DNA of 8,787 nt from contig WQUQ01000320.1 of assembly GCA_009782025.1 (NCBI GenBank), positions 1-8,787 of the forward strand, read 5' to 3'. The translations under genes and the position numbers were made by a program. Source of the DNA: Desulfobulbus sp. (lineage in GTDB: Bacteria; Pseudomonadota; Gammaproteobacteria; Burkholderiales; Rhodocyclaceae). This document shows positions 1-8,141 of the stretch, in pieces; the stretch's first letter is position 1, and the number at the start of each line of letters is the position of its first letter. The notes beneath the pieces were generated by a model. The model made no database searches and was not told the DNA's origin. It saw only the letters and a list, made by a program, of their open reading frames with translations.

Positions 1-3
1 GCA

Positions 4-44
4 GAATCCATACGCTGCATGGATTCCGCGACTGCGCGCGGAAT
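4..44. repeat. Two overlapping short palindromes, REP/dRS3-like
   Basis: Two 8-bp inverted repeats share their central bases. GAATCCAT (4-11) pairs with ATGGATTC (19-26), and ATTCCGCG (23-30) pairs with CGCGGAAT (37-44). Because 23-26 belongs to both stems, only one hairpin can form at a time. The ATTCC...GGAAT core followed by GACGGGG resembles the short ATTCCC/GGGAAT palindromes scattered between genes in many proteobacteria (dRS3 in Neisseria). No T-run follows on either strand, so a Rho-independent terminator is not supported. Only one copy lies in this window, so membership of a repeat family is inference. Confidence 0.5.
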
Positions 45-97
45 GACGGGGTTGTACCGCATGGCACGTCAATATTTACCGTTTGAAACAGAAACGG

Positions 98-176
98 AAT
101 TAGTCGAGAGTGGAGAGTGGAGAGTTGGGGAGCGGCTTTTACTCTCAACTCCCCAACTCTCGGCTCTCGACTAATT
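98..176. repeat. Long inverted repeat overlapping the hemA stop codon
   Basis: The left arm (98-131) and right arm (150-176) are inverted copies. The outer 13 bp (AATTAGTCGAGAG, 98-110 against 164-176) match perfectly. The inner 12 bp (GAGAGTTGGGGA, 120-131 against 150-161) also match. Between them are two mismatches and a 7-bp insertion in the left arm, which looks like a tandem duplication of TGGAGAG (111-117 and 118-124). The loop is 132-149. The hemA TAG (173-171, minus strand) is inside the right arm. Transcribed with hemA, this would form a 25-bp hairpin at the mRNA 3' end. No U-run follows it, so it is more likely an mRNA-protecting or repeat-family palindrome than an intrinsic terminator. 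Confidence 0.8.
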
Positions 177-1421
177 CTCGCCATGCAAATGAAACAGTCG
201 GCTAGCGGCAAGCTGTAGCGCGTCGCGGTCGTCGCCCGTGGCGACATTCAAGGTCTGGGTCGGGGCGTGCAGAAACTTGTTGGTCAGCCGCTGCGACAGA
301 TGTTCGACCACTTTTTCCGGCGCTTCGCCGCGGGCCAGGAGCTTCATCGCGTGTTCCAGCTCGTGTCGCCGCATGCGCTCGGCGGCATCGCGCAACGAAC
401 GGATCACCGGCACCGTGTCGCGCGCCGCCAGCCAGCCGAGAAAATCGCGGACGCGCTGGTCGATGATGGATTCCGCCTCGATCACCGCCGCCTGCCGTGA
501 TTCAAAGCCGCTGGCAACGACCTGGGCGAGATCGTCGACGGTGTAGAGAAAAATGTCGTCGAGATCGCCGACCTCCTGCTCGATGTCGCGCGGCACCGCC
601 AGATCGAGCATGAACATCGGCCGGTGGCGGCGCGCCTTGATCGCCCGCTCGACTAGCCCCAAGCCGATGATCGGCAACGGCGCGGCGGTACAGGAAACAA
701 CAATGTCATGGCCGGGCAGGTGCTCGGCCAACTCATCCAGGCGGATGGCGACGCCGTGGTGGCGCTCGGCCAGGTCGCGGCCGCGCTCCTGCGTGCGGTT
801 GGCGACGGTGACGCCCTTCGGCTGGCGGGCGCAGAAGTGGGCGGCACACAGTTCGACCATCTCGCCGGCGCCGATGAAGAGGATGCGCTGTTCCCCGATC
901 GACCCGAAGATGCGCTCGGCCAGATGCACGCCGGCGGCGGCCATGGAAACCGTGTTGGCGCCGATGGCGGTGCTGCTGCGCACCTCCTTGGCCACCGAGA
1001 AAGCGTGTTGAAACAGCTTGTGCAATTGCGTGCCGAGGGCGCCGCTCGCCTCGGCGGCGCGCGCCGCCTCCTTCATCTGGCCGAGGATCTGCGGCTCGCC
1101 GATGACCATCGAATCCAGACCGCTGGCCACGCGAAAGGCATGGCGGACGGCCGCCGGCTGGTCATGGGTATACAGGTAGGGCGAAAACTCGCCGGGCGCG
1201 ATCTGGTGGTAGCGGCTGAGCCAGTCGATGACCGCCTCCGGCGTCTCGGCGGCGCAATAAATTTCGGTGCGGTTGCAGGTCGACAGAATCGCCGCTTCCT
1301 TGACCGGCTGGCTGCGCATCAGATCGGCCAGCGCATGCGCCAGTTTTTCGGCGCCAAACGCCACCCGCTCGCGGATGGCGAGCGGCGCGGAATGATGGTT
1401 GATGCCGAGGGTAAAAATCAC
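171..1421 (-). CDS. hemA: Glutamyl-tRNA reductase
   Basis: HemA reduces glutamyl-tRNA(Glu) to glutamate-1-semialdehyde with NADPH, the first committed step of the C5 route to heme, in the cytoplasm. From the GTG at 1421 the product is 416 aa, close to the usual length of about 418. The N-terminus ([20 protein letters not shown]) is typical of the family. STCNRTEIY holds the nucleophile Cys49. The stretch around 94-119 ([20 protein letters not shown], then GQMKEA) forms the rest of the catalytic domain. GAGEM (184-188) is the NADPH loop of the Rossmann domain, and residues after about 315 form the helical dimerisation domain. The frame stays open up to 1628, but the extra 69 residues have no family resemblance, run through a candidate MITE and lie partly upstream of the promoter, so GTG is preferred over the ATG at 1628. 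No clear Shine-Dalgarno is visible. In many betaproteobacteria prfA follows hemA; here only repeats follow up to the window edge. Confidence 0.95.
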   Translation of the reverse strand: MIFTLGINHHSAPLAIRERVAFGAEKLAHALADLMRSQPVKEAAILSTCNRTEIYCAAETPEAVIDWLSRYHQIAPGEFSPYLYTHDQPAAVRHAFRVASGLDSMVIGEPQILGQMKEAARAAEASGALGTQLHKLFQHAFSVAKEVRSSTAIGANTVSMAAAGVHLAERIFGSIGEQRILFIGAGEMVELCAAHFCARQPKGVTVANRTQERGRDLAERHHGVAIRLDELAEHLPGHDIVVSCTAAPLPIIGLGLVERAIKARRHRPMFMLDLAVPRDIEQEVGDLDDIFLYTVDDLAQVVASGFESRQAAVIEAESIIDQRVRDFLGWLAARDTVPVIRSLRDAAERMRRHELEHAMKLLARGEAPEKVVEHLSQRLTNKFLHAPTQTLNVATGDDRDALQLAASRLFHLHGEN

Positions 1422-1454
1422 CGGAATGGGCTGGAAGGCGCAGAACGAGGGCCG

Positions 1455-1463
1455 ATTATAGCA
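1455..1463 (-). promoter_or_regulatory. Extended -10 promoter of hemA
   Basis: On the minus strand TGCTATAAT reads from 1463 to 1455: a perfect TATAAT (1460-1455) preceded by the TGn extension. No good TTGACA-like -35 is found 16-18 bp upstream (about 1478-1483 reads GAAGGG), which is acceptable for an extended -10 promoter. Transcription would begin near 1448 and give a leader of about 27 nt to the GTG at 1421. This supports GTG as the real hemA start. It is a sequence prediction only. Confidence 0.6.
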
Positions 1464-1502
1464 TCGGCCTCCGCAGGCCCTTCGGCGGCGCGGGCGAGAG
1501 TG

Positions 1503-1640
1503 CAGGGCAATCGCATGAACGCCATCGGCTTCGGCAAAGGCCGGGAGCGCCCCCTCTCCCCGCCAAGCGGGGAGAGGGAGTTGACGTTGTGCCTTGGCAC
1601 AGCCTTCCGTCATGACAATCAGATTCATGCGATTACCCTG
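1503..1640. mobile_element. Candidate 138-bp MITE with terminal inverted and target-site repeats
   Basis: The ends are 17-bp inverted repeats. CAGGGCAATCGCATGAA (1503-1519) matches the reverse complement of 1624-1640 (CAGGGTAATCGCATGAA) with one mismatch. Directly abutting them are 10-bp direct repeats, GGCGAGAGTG (1493-1502) and GGCGAGAGCG (1641-1650), again with one mismatch, as expected of an aged target-site duplication. The interior has no transposase. It holds a perfect 12-bp hairpin (1552-1578) and a palindrome TGTGCCTTGGCACA (1588-1601). CAGGG ends with 8-10 bp duplications recall the ISAs1 family from memory, but the parent element is not identified. The near end lies about 43 bp upstream of the hemA -10 box. 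The small size and lack of an ORF make it a non-autonomous element if it is mobile at all. Confidence 0.6.
1552..1578. repeat. Perfect 12-bp hairpin inside the candidate MITE
   Basis: CCCTCTCCCCGC (1552-1563) is the exact inverted copy of GCGGGGAGAGGG (1567-1578), separated by a CAA loop. The stem is almost all G-C and would be very stable in RNA or single-stranded DNA. No T-run follows on either side, so an intrinsic terminator is not indicated. Palindromes of this CCCTCTCCCCGC type occur between genes of many proteobacteria. It may be part of the element at 1503-1640 or an older repeat captured by it. Confidence 0.75.
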
Positions 1641-1671
1641 GGCGAGAGCGATTGAACCGCGCCCCCGCCTT

Positions 1672-1774
1672 ATTCCATTGCCAAATCAACCGACGACCTT
1701 GTCGGCTTCGCTTGCCGGTCAACCGTACTGTCTACGCTTCGCCTTCGCGTCCTCGGCTGATTTAAAAATGGAAT
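1672..1774. repeat. Imperfect inverted repeat at the 3' end of the sulfate-binding-protein gene
   Basis: ATTCCATTGCCAAATCA (1672-1688) is an inverted copy of TGATTTAAAAATGGAAT (1758-1774), with 14 of 17 bases matching and the three mismatches clustered in the middle. The intervening 69 bp hold no ORF of note. The right arm touches the last base of the stop codon of the leftward gene. No flanking direct repeat is seen, and there is no convincing GC stem plus T-run terminator. It may be a decayed small element or a chance structure; the A/T-rich arms lower its weight. Confidence 0.4.
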
Positions 1775-2772
1775 TATTTGGCGGCGTAAATCTGATCGAA
1801 GATGCCGCCGTCCTTGAAATGCGTGGCGAAAGCCTGCTCGGCGCTGCCGAACACTTCGTCGATGGTGAAGGTGTTGATCTTCGGAAAGAAAGCCGCGTAT
1901 TTCTTCAGAATTTCCGGATCGCGCGGCCGCAGGTAGTGCCGCGCGGCGTTCTCCTGGCCCTCCCGGGACCACAGGTATTCCAGGTAGGCCGTCGCCTGTC
2001 GGCGCGTGCCTTTCTTGTCTACCACCGTGTCGACAACAGCCACCGGAAACTCGGTTTGCAGGGTCAGGCTGGGGTAAATGACCTCGAAATCGCCCTTGCC
2101 GAATTCCCCGGCGATCATCTCGGCCTCGGCTCTGAAAGTAATCAGCACATCGCCCATGCGCCGCTGTAGGAAGGTCGTGGTCGCGTCGCGGACGCCGGTG
2201 GCGAACAGCGGCGCATTCTTCAACAGCTTGCCGAGAAACTCCCGCGCCGTCCTGTCGTTACCGCCCGGCTGTCGCAGCGCCCAGGCCCAGGCCGCAAGAT
2301 AGCTGTTGCGGCCATTGCCGGTAGTTTTCGGGTGCGAAATGATGACCTGTACGCCCGGCGCGGCCAGGTCAGGCCAGTCGTTGAGATGCTTCGGGTTGCC
2401 CTTGCGCACGATAAAGACGATCGCCGACGTATAAGGCGAGGCGTTGTTGGGGAATTTCCTGGCCCAATCCCTGGCCACCAGCCCCTTGGCGACCAGAAAC
2501 TCGATGTCGCTGACCTGGCTCATCGTTACCACGTCGGCCTCCAGGCCGTCGGCAACGGCGCGCACCTGCTTGGTTGAACCGCCGTGCGACTGCTTCACCT
2601 CCACCGCCTCGCTGGTTTTGGCCTGCCAATATTTCTGAAACAGGGGATTGAAATCCCTGAACACGTCACGGGATGCGTCGAAAGAGACGTTGAGCAAGGT
2701 GACGCCGGCTTGCGCGGTGGTGGCGACCAGACCCAGCAACAGGGCGGACAGGGTTTTGCGGACGGCATTCAT
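1774..2772 (-). CDS. sbp: Periplasmic sulfate/thiosulfate-family ABC binding protein
   Basis: This is a 332-aa periplasmic solute-binding protein of the Sbp/CysP family, which captures sulfate or thiosulfate and delivers it to a CysTWA-type importer. The signal peptide is residues 1-22 (basic MNAVRK, a hydrophobic stretch, then AQA before G23). Family landmarks are LLNVSFDASRDVF (26-38), QSHGGSTKQ (61-69), GLEADVVTMS (76-85), GRNSYLAAW (154-162), YLEYLWSREGQE (263-274), YLRPRDPEILKKYA (280-293) and FTIDEVFG (302-309). The start is the ATG at 2772, with GGAGA at 2785-2781, 8 nt away; the longer open frame to 2943 adds residues with no signal-peptide logic. Several positions that contact sulfate in the enteric Sbp look changed: SGG becomes TGN (151-153) and the pocket Trp becomes Phe213. 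The exact anion is therefore uncertain. No permease or ATPase gene is adjacent, so it must use components encoded elsewhere. The divergent space to the next gene (2773-2973) shows no clear operator. Confidence 0.9.
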   Translation of the reverse strand: MNAVRKTLSALLLGLVATTAQAGVTLLNVSFDASRDVFRDFNPLFQKYWQAKTSEAVEVKQSHGGSTKQVRAVADGLEADVVTMSQVSDIEFLVAKGLVARDWARKFPNNASPYTSAIVFIVRKGNPKHLNDWPDLAAPGVQVIISHPKTTGNGRNSYLAAWAWALRQPGGNDRTAREFLGKLLKNAPLFATGVRDATTTFLQRRMGDVLITFRAEAEMIAGEFGKGDFEVIYPSLTLQTEFPVAVVDTVVDKKGTRRQATAYLEYLWSREGQENAARHYLRPRDPEILKKYAAFFPKINTFTIDEVFGSAEQAFATHFKDGGIFDQIYAAK

Positions 2773-2973
2773 GCGGCAATTCTCCAGATGGGTGACGAAA
2801 CGACATGTAGCGGCGCGGGTGATGACTTCAAGGATGATAATCAAATGGCAGCAGCGCGAAATGTACTGGCGACGCTGATTTTGCCATGAGGCGATCGGCG
2901 CGCTACCGCCACCCTGTTCCCCAGGCCGGCTAGCGGCTATCATTCGCCATCTTTTCTGCCGCCACCGACCCCG

Positions 2974-3558
2974 ATGCGCCTATCCCTGTCCGCTACGCTC
3001 CTGCTCTCCATCCTGCTCGCCGCCTGCGCCAGCAACCGTGAAACCTCGCCCATCCAGCGCGTCGAACAGAGCGGGCCGCTCAAGGTCAATCCCGGTCTGC
3101 TCGGCCAGCCCGTACCGGCCGCTCGGGCGACGCCGGCCGCCCCACCGGCCCGACCGGCGGTCAGCGCGGTCGAGCCACCTCCCGCCGAGACGCCGGCCTC
3201 GCCCGTGACCAGCGCCCCGCAAAGCTCGCGCAGCCTCTATTTCGACTACAAGAGCGCCCAACTCAAGGAAAGCGACCGCCAGGCCCTGCGCATCCACGCC
3301 CACTACCTGACGGCCAACCCGCAGGCGCGCCTGCGCATCGAAGGCAACGCCGACGAGCGCGGCAGCGAGCGCTACAACCTGGAACTCGGCGAACAACGCG
3401 CCGCCGCCGTGCGCGCCGCCCTGGTCGCCGCAGGCGCGGCGGAACGGCAGATCGCCATCAAGTCGCTGGGCAAGTCGCAGCCCAGGAACCAGGGCAGCGA
3501 CGAGTCGTCATGGGCCGAGAACCGCCGCGCCGACCTGATTTACGAGAACGGCAAATAA
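2974..3558 (+). CDS. Pal-like OmpA-family peptidoglycan-binding lipoprotein
   Basis: This 194-aa predicted outer-membrane lipoprotein should grip peptidoglycan through an OmpA-C domain. The signal ends in the lipobox LAAC with lipidated Cys18. The +2 residue is Ala, not Asp, which favours the outer membrane. A Pro/Ala-rich linker spans about 41-83. The OmpA-C domain (about 87-191) starts at SLYFDYKSAQL and contains RIEGNADERG (121-130) and NLELGEQRAAAVRAAL (135-150), with Asp127 and Arg142 at the expected diaminopimelate-binding positions. The motif GSDESSWAENRRADLIY (174-190) is very Pal-like. True pal sits with tolB and cpoB, and neither is here, so this is probably a Pal paralogue and I give no symbol. 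The ATG at 2974 gives a well-formed signal peptide but has no recognisable Shine-Dalgarno. A TATCAT at 2938-2943 is a weak -10 candidate without a -35. Confidence 0.9.
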   Translation: MRLSLSATLLLSILLAACASNRETSPIQRVEQSGPLKVNPGLLGQPVPAARATPAAPPARPAVSAVEPPPAETPASPVTSAPQSSRSLYFDYKSAQLKESDRQALRIHAHYLTANPQARLRIEGNADERGSERYNLELGEQRAAAVRAALVAAGAAERQIAIKSLGKSQPRNQGSDESSWAENRRADLIYENGK

Positions 3559-3613
3559 CCCGCCGACATACGCGGCGCCGACGGCCTCCCCCCTGAGCCG
3601 CTCGCTGCAAACC

Positions 3614-3866
3614 GGCGCGCTTTGCTGGGCAATCGCACACGCAGATATCATGCTTCGATTGGACGCTGCATGAGAGAATGCTTCCCTATCTCCGCTGTTT
3701 TCGTGCGGATAAACCGGTGTAGGTTGGCGCTGAGCGCAGCGAAGCCCAACATTTGGTCGTTGTACGGGGAGACGTTGGGCTTCGCTGCGCTCAGCGCCAA
3801 CCTACAAAATCACGGCCCGTGACGTTTGCGTGTGCGATTCCCCTGGCGCACTTTGCTCGGTCGCAC
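3614..3866. repeat. Diverged direct repeats flanking the ftsH-upstream palindrome
   Basis: GGCGCGCTTTGCTGGG (3614-3629) then, after CAA, TCGCAC (3633-3638) recurs as GGCGCACTTTGCTCGG (3845-3860) followed at once by TCGCAC (3861-3866). That is 20 of 22 aligned bases plus a 3-base gap, in direct orientation. Independently, AATCGCACACGCA (3631-3643) is a perfect 13-bp inverted match to TGCGTGTGCGATT (3827-3839). Both pairs bracket the 33-bp inverted repeat at 3718-3806. The arrangement may record duplication of a short segment around an insertion, but the history cannot be resolved from one copy. Confidence 0.55.
3718..3806. repeat. Perfect 33-bp inverted repeat, MITE/REP-like
   Basis: The arms 3718-3750 and 3774-3806 are exact reverse complements over 33 bp, starting TGTAGGTTGGCGCTGAGCGC, with a 23-nt loop (3751-3773). 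Repeats of the type TAGGTTGG...AGCGAAGCCCAAC are, from memory, widely dispersed between genes in several proteobacteria. Perfect conservation over 33 bp suggests recent arrival or strong maintenance. No abutting target-site duplication is visible (left flank AAACCGG, right flank AAATCAC). Neither arm is followed by a T-run, so it is not a standard terminator, but the transcript would fold very stably and could block read-through into ftsH. Confidence 0.9.
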
Positions 3867-3890
3867 GTTACGTTGAGAGAAGCGGTTAAA

Positions 3891-3931
3891 ATGTCAGTTT
3901 TATCGCTCGACGCTGGTGAAGGAGAGCAAGC

Positions 3932-3935
<4 letters not shown>
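3891..3935 (+). other. 14-codon upstream ORF whose stop overlaps the ftsH start
   Basis: ATG at 3891 opens a frame encoding [14 protein letters not shown] that stops at TGA 3933-3935, sharing TG with the ftsH TTG (3932-3934) as TTGA. The ftsH Shine-Dalgarno lies inside its codons. If translated, ribosomes ending here could re-initiate on ftsH. Its own Shine-Dalgarno is poor, and if TAAAAT (3887-3892) is the real -10, transcripts would start downstream of this ATG and the ORF would be meaningless. Confidence 0.2.
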
Positions 3936-5815
<1,880 letters not shown>

Positions 5816-5834
5816 TTCAACCATCGCGCAACAG

Positions 5835-5858
5835 GCCGGGGGAAATCCCCGGCTTTTT
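5835..5858 (+). terminator. Rho-independent terminator after ftsH
   Basis: GCCGGGG (5835-5841) pairs with CCCCGGC (5847-5853), extended by one G-T pair (5842 with 5846) around an AAA loop. TTTTT (5854-5858) follows directly. The stem is entirely G-C, so this is a strong intrinsic terminator 19 nt past the ftsH stop. It leaves only 9 nt to the folP ATG, so the downstream genes depend on read-through or on a promoter within ftsH. Confidence 0.9.
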
Positions 5859-5867
5859 CATTCAACC

Positions 5868-6698
5868 ATGCGTTTTCTCCATTGCGGTCCGTACCGCTTG
5901 CCGTTGCAGCGCCCGCTGGTCATGGGCATCGTCAATCTGACGCCCGATTCCTTTTCCGGCGACGGATTGCGCGGCGACGTCGAGCGCGCCATTGCCCATG
6001 CCCAGGCGCAGCGCGAGGCCGGGGCCGATCTGCTCGACATCGGCGCTGAATCGTCGCGCCCCGGCGCGATGCCGACGCCGGAAGCCGAAGAATTGCGGCG
6101 TTTGCTGCCGGTACTGGAAGAAATCACGACCTGGGGACTGCCGATTTCGGTCGATACCACCAAGCCGGCCGTGATGCGCGCGGCGCTGGCAGCCGGCGCG
6201 ACGATCATCAACGACATCACCGCCATGCGCCAGCCCGAAGCGCTGACGGCGGTGGCCGAGAGCGATTGCGCCGTGTGCCTGATGCACATGCAGGGCGAAC
6301 CGGGCACCATGCAGCGGGCGCCGGCCTATGACGATGTCGTCGGCGAGATCAGGGCCTTTCTCGCGGCGGCCGTCAACCGCTGTCGTCAGGCCGGGGTGGG
6401 CGATGAGCGCTTGCTGCTCGATCCGGGTTTCGGCTTCGGCAAGTCGCTCGAGCACAATGTGACGCTGCTCCGCCATCTGGCGGAACTGGCGGTTGATGAT
6501 TTGCCGTTGCTGGCCGGCCTGTCGCGCAAATCCATGCTCGGCGAGCTGACCGGTCGGCCGGTTGGCGAGCGCCTGCCGGCCAGCGTTGCGGCGGCCGTGC
6601 TGGCTGCGGACAAGGGAGCGCAAATTCTGCGCGTGCATGATGTCGCTGCGACCCGCGATGGCCTGGCCATCTGGGCGGCGATTGAACAAGGAGACTGA
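5868..6698 (+). CDS. folP: Dihydropteroate synthase
   Basis: FolP condenses 6-hydroxymethyl-7,8-dihydropterin pyrophosphate with p-aminobenzoate to give dihydropteroate in folate synthesis; it is the sulfonamide target. The product is 276 aa, a usual length. Key residues fall at the same numbers as in the E. coli enzyme: NLTPDSFS with Asn23 (next to the metal-binding loop), Asp96 in SVDT, Asn115 in IIND, Asp185 in LDPGFGFGK, Lys221 in SRKS, and Arg255/His257 in RVHD. The second signature [11 protein letters not shown] is at 57-67. The ATG at 5868 is chosen because it gives the family's N-terminus; the longer open frame upstream overlaps the end of ftsH and is not family-like. No Shine-Dalgarno precedes it: the 9 nt after the terminator T-run read CATTCAACC. 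It is 2 nt from glmM, implying one transcript. Confidence 0.97.
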   Translation: MRFLHCGPYRLPLQRPLVMGIVNLTPDSFSGDGLRGDVERAIAHAQAQREAGADLLDIGAESSRPGAMPTPEAEELRRLLPVLEEITTWGLPISVDTTKPAVMRAALAAGATIINDITAMRQPEALTAVAESDCAVCLMHMQGEPGTMQRAPAYDDVVGEIRAFLAAAVNRCRQAGVGDERLLLDPGFGFGKSLEHNVTLLRHLAELAVDDLPLLAGLSRKSMLGELTGRPVGERLPASVAAAVLAADKGAQILRVHDVAATRDGLAIWAAIEQGD

Positions 6699-6700
6699 CG

Positions 6701-8056
6701 ATGACCAGAAAATACTTCGGCACCGATGGCGTGCGCGGACGAGTCGGCGAAACGCCGATCACGCCGGATTTCGTCATGCGCCTGGGGCATGCCGCCGGCC
6801 GGGTATTGCTCGGCAAATACCCGATGCCGGCCGGCGAGCGGCCACAGGTGCTGATCGGCAAGGACACCCGGCTTTCCGGCTACATGCTGGAATCGGCGCT
6901 GGAAGCCGGATTCTCGGCGGCCGGCGTCGATGTCAGCCTGGTCGGGCCGCTGCCGACGCCGGCGGTCGCCTATTTGACGCGGGCCTGGCGCTTGCAGGCG
7001 GGTATCGTCATTTCCGCCTCGCACAATCCCTATTACGACAATGGGATCAAATTCTTTTCCGTTCAAGGGACGAAATTGCCCGATGAGGTCGAAGCGGCGA
7101 TCGAGGCCGAAATCGATCAGCCCATCACCTGCGTGTCGGCCGCCGAACTGGGGCGGGTGCGCCGCATCGAGGATGCGCGCGGCCGCTACATCGAATTTTG
7201 CAAGAGCACTTTCCCCAACGATCTCGACCTGCGCGGCCTGAAAATCGTCGTCGACTGCGCCCACGGCGCGGCCTATCACACGGCGCCCAGCGTGTTTCAT
7301 GAACTCGGCGCCGAGGTCGTCAGCATCGGCGTGCAGCCCAACGGCCTCAACATCAACGACGGCGTCGGCGCCACCGCGCCGAAAGCCTTGGCGCGAGCCG
7401 TCGTCGAACATGGGGCCGATCTCGGCGTGGCGCTCGATGGCGATGCCGACCGCATCCAGATGATCGACGCCGAAGGCAATCTTTATGACGGAGACCAGTT
7501 GCTCTATGCCATCGTCAAGAGCCGCGCCCGACTGGCCCCGGTCAAGGGCGTGGCCGGCACGCTGATGAGCAATCTCGCGCTCGAACACGCGCTGGCCCGG
7601 ATGGGCGTACCGTTTGGCCGGGCGGCGGTCGGCGACCGCTACGTGGTCGAAATGCTCCACGAAAAAGGCTGGCTGTACGGCGGCGAAAATTCCGGCCACA
7701 TTCTCGCTCTCGACCGCCATACCACCGGTGACGGTACGATTGCCGCATTGCAGGTGCTGGCCGCGCTGCGCGAAGCCGGCGGCGATCTGCGCTCACTGCT
7801 CGGCGAACTGATCCTCTATCCGCAGAAACTCATCAACGTGCCGATCAAGAAGGGCTTTCCCTGGAAAACCGATGCCCGCATCGCCGCCGGATTGGCCACG
7901 GTGGAACAGCGGATGAACGGCCGCGGCCGGGTGCTGTTGCGCGCTTCCGGCACCGAACCGCTGCTGCGCGTGATGGTGGAGGGCGAGGATGCCGCCGAGG
8001 TTGCGGCGATGGCCGAGCAGCTTGCCGATGTCGTGCGTGCGGCGGTGGGCGGATAA
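6701..8056 (+). CDS. glmM: Phosphoglucosamine mutase
   Basis: GlmM interconverts glucosamine-6-phosphate and glucosamine-1-phosphate, feeding UDP-GlcNAc for peptidoglycan and lipopolysaccharide. The product is 451 aa (E. coli 445). The start [20 protein letters not shown] is typical. The phosphoserine loop is ISASHNP, with the catalytic serine at 107. The magnesium site is DGDADR (246-251), the sugar-binding loop GGENSGH (327-333) and the phosphate-binding loop RASGTEP (414-420). The ATG at 6701 has AAGGAG (6688-6693) 7 nt upstream, lying inside the last codons of folP, whose stop is 2 nt away. This spacing suggests co-transcription and coupled translation with folP. No residue expected for activity is missing. 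Confidence 0.98.
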   Translation: MTRKYFGTDGVRGRVGETPITPDFVMRLGHAAGRVLLGKYPMPAGERPQVLIGKDTRLSGYMLESALEAGFSAAGVDVSLVGPLPTPAVAYLTRAWRLQAGIVISASHNPYYDNGIKFFSVQGTKLPDEVEAAIEAEIDQPITCVSAAELGRVRRIEDARGRYIEFCKSTFPNDLDLRGLKIVVDCAHGAAYHTAPSVFHELGAEVVSIGVQPNGLNINDGVGATAPKALARAVVEHGADLGVALDGDADRIQMIDAEGNLYDGDQLLYAIVKSRARLAPVKGVAGTLMSNLALEHALARMGVPFGRAAVGDRYVVEMLHEKGWLYGGENSGHILALDRHTTGDGTIAALQVLAALREAGGDLRSLLGELILYPQKLINVPIKKGFPWKTDARIAAGLATVEQRMNGRGRVLLRASGTEPLLRVMVEGEDAAEVAAMAEQLADVVRAAVGG

Positions 8057-8077
8057 CGCCTGCGGCCCGCATCAACC

Positions 8078-8107
8078 TTGACCGGCGGCGTGCGTCATCG
8101 CTATACT
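8078..8107 (+). promoter_or_regulatory. Sigma70-type promoter of tpiA
   Basis: TTGACC (8078-8083) and TATACT (8102-8107) are separated by 18 bp; each hexamer differs from consensus at one position. Transcription would start near 8114, giving a leader of about 28 nt to the tpiA ATG. It lies 21 bp after the glmM stop, so tpiA probably has its own expression besides any read-through from folP-glmM. No terminator is visible between glmM and this promoter. Confidence 0.7.
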
Positions 8108-8141
8108 CCCCCGGTTTTTCGCCAACCGAATGGTCATTCCC

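Larger units (their letters stand above)
3559..3931. other. 373-bp intergenic spacer between the Pal-like gene and ftsH
   Basis: No convincing gene is present. From left to right it holds GC-rich sequence with no clear terminator, a degenerate outer repeat pair (3614-3643 and 3827-3866), a perfect long inverted repeat (3718-3806) and the ftsH leader. A TAAAAT at 3887-3892 is a possible -10 for ftsH, but no good -35 lies at the right distance (CACGTT at 3864-3869). I saw no heat-shock sigma32 consensus, although ftsH is under that factor in E. coli. The usual upstream neighbour rlmE/ftsJ is missing. Confidence 0.7.

Noticed and set aside
84..197. TGAAACAG direct repeats (84-91 and 190-197) as a target duplication around the 98-176 repeat
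   Set aside because: Only 8 bp, not abutting the arms, and the right copy is hemA coding sequence; chance is a fair explanation.
1422..1628. N-terminal extension of HemA to the ATG at 1628
   Set aside because: The residues are unlike any HemA N-terminus, pass through a repeat-built candidate MITE and lie mostly upstream of a good promoter.
708..1655. Long plus-strand open frame opposite hemA
   Set aside because: It is antisense to a well-supported gene, has no family features, and is open because of high-GC codon bias.
2773..2943. Upstream extension of the sulfate-binding protein
   Set aside because: The ATG at 2772 has an SD and starts a clean signal peptide; the extension would bury it.
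3873..3903. TTGAGA (3873-3878) with TTTTAT (3898-3903) as the ftsH promoter
   Set aside because: The spacing is 19 bp and the -10 is poor; TAAAAT at 3887 is too near to TTGAGA to pair with it. No promoter is assigned with confidence.
6386..7720. Long minus-strand open frame across folP and glmM
   Set aside because: It is antisense to two conserved enzymes and has no recognisable protein features.
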